Assembly (NCBI RefSeq): GCF_000020565.1
Contig: NC_010830.1
Span: 848,001 to 912,000, forward strand
Source of the DNA: Candidatus Amoebophilus asiaticus 5a2
GTDB lineage: Bacteria; Bacteroidota; Bacteroidia; Cytophagales; Amoebophilaceae
Length of the DNA stretch: 64,000 nucleotides
Direction of reading: 5' to 3'
Notes under the pieces: generated by a model
What the model was told of the DNA's origin: nothing
Seen by the model: the letters and a program-made list of their open reading frames with translations, nothing else
The model's database searches: none
Part shown: one piece after another, positions 63,579 to 64,000 of the stretch
How the letters are laid out: each line of letters begins with the position of its first letter
Numbering within the stretch: the stretch's first letter is position 1
Position numbers and translations under genes: made by a program

Positions 63579-64000
63579 AACTAAAAGAATTAGAAGAACT
63601 AATATCATTTATTGCTAAATCTGGTTTGGAAGAGGTTAACATAGAAACCGAACAGATTAAACTTAGCATCAAAAAAAATGCACCTGTTATTCAGCAGTTA
63701 GCTAGCCAGCCACCTGTAACTTTACCAGAAAGCAATGTTGCAAATACTATTATGCCGGTTCAACCAATAGCTAGTGTTGAGTCACAGCCAATAGCAACAC
63801 CAGCAGTAGCGGCAAATACCGAACACATCACCTTTAAATCTCCTATGATTGGTACATTTTACCGTGCATCTAATCCCGAAAGTGCTCCTTTCGTACAAGA
63901 AGGCAATATAGTAAAACCAGGTCAGCCGTTGTGCATTATAGAGGCCATGAAGCTCTTTAATGAAATAGAAGCAGAGACAGCAGGTACCATTATTAAAATT
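63575..64000 (+). CDS. accB: Biotin carboxyl carrier protein of acetyl-CoA carboxylase (cut by window end)
   Basis: 142 codons visible of about 160. An N-terminal helix (about 1-35) and a Pro/Ala/Val-rich linker precede the biotinyl domain from about 85, which has IIEAMKLFNEIEAE with the biotinylated Lys126. It carries CO2 from biotin carboxylase (AccC) to the carboxyltransferase for malonyl-CoA synthesis. The start overlaps the efp stop by four bases, so translation is coupled. accC is expected beyond the window. Confidence 0.93.
   Translation, partial: MKLKELEELISFIAKSGLEEVNIETEQIKLSIKKNAPVIQQLASQPPVTLPESNVANTIMPVQPIASVESQPIATPAVAANTEHITFKSPMIGTFYRASNPESAPFVQEGNIVKPGQPLCIIEAMKLFNEIEAETAGTIIKI

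Overview
The window looks like a piece of the chromosome of an obligate intracellular Bacteroidota of the Amoebophilaceae type (closest match in my memory: Candidatus Amoebophilus asiaticus, an Acanthamoeba symbiont). The reasons are the high A+T content, Bacteroidota housekeeping genes (TamL, RluD, YraN, bactofilin, long Lgt, rpmF-fabH-efp-accB), ankyrin-repeat and giant surface lipoproteins, many insertion sequences, and many genes decayed by single-base frameshifts. Several genes resemble those of other amoeba-associated or rickettsial bacteria (single-Cys DksA, hydrolase-only SpoT, DUF2608 HAD protein, symporter-sensor fusions). The species call is inference from gene content, not from a search.

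Layout. 1-9.9 kb: ordinary genes (TrmH-type methyltransferase, TamL, TIGR02757 protein, a lone nuoD, an Lrp regulator, tRNA-Gly and tRNA-Leu, DUF1284, HhH protein, rluD). 9.9-13.5 kb: one large surface lipoprotein gene, broken by a frameshift and by an intact 987-bp IS5-family element. 13.7-21.3 kb: a rhomboid-like protein without its catalytic serine, a holin-like membrane protein, a deacetylase-like protein, a decayed nucleotidyltransferase, a frameshifted thioredoxin-domain (YyaL-like) gene and an ABC exporter. 21.4-23.0 kb: a dead AAA/DUF4143 ATPase and a DksA-like regulator.

23.4-30.5 kb is the most unusual part. A modular Ser/Thr-rich lipoprotein ends in a phage-type (GH24) lysozyme domain and is followed by a small lipoprotein. 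Next comes an orphan copy of the same linker joined to a different C-terminal domain, which is followed by another secreted small protein. This is the architecture of a polymorphic toxin with an orphan tip cassette and immunity-like partners. It is now interrupted by two IS elements and several frameshifts. Removing either IS together with one target copy restores the reading frame.

31.7-33.3 kb: M23 peptidase, bactofilin and AtpZ. 33.9-42.4 kb: a host-attachment-family protein, a dead YoeB-type toxin, and two paralogous Na+/solute symporters fused to degenerate histidine-kinase tails, separated by a DUF488 gene and a tyrosine-recombinase remnant. 42.6-47.3 kb: SpoT-like hydrolase, flippase, MscS channel, YraN, prfA. 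47.5-55.6 kb: a perfect TATACT microsatellite, an ankyrin lipoprotein sharing its N-terminal module with the toxin-like protein, an IS5-family element, and a 1378-residue surface lipoprotein paralogous to the broken one at 9.9-13.5 kb. 55.9-64 kb: a dead IS, recO, lgt, a PAP2 phosphatase, then DUF177-rpmF-DUF2608-fabH-efp-accB (cut by the window end).

A non-autonomous 178-bp element (two copies) carries the same terminal repeats as the intact IS5-family element, so that IS probably mobilises it.
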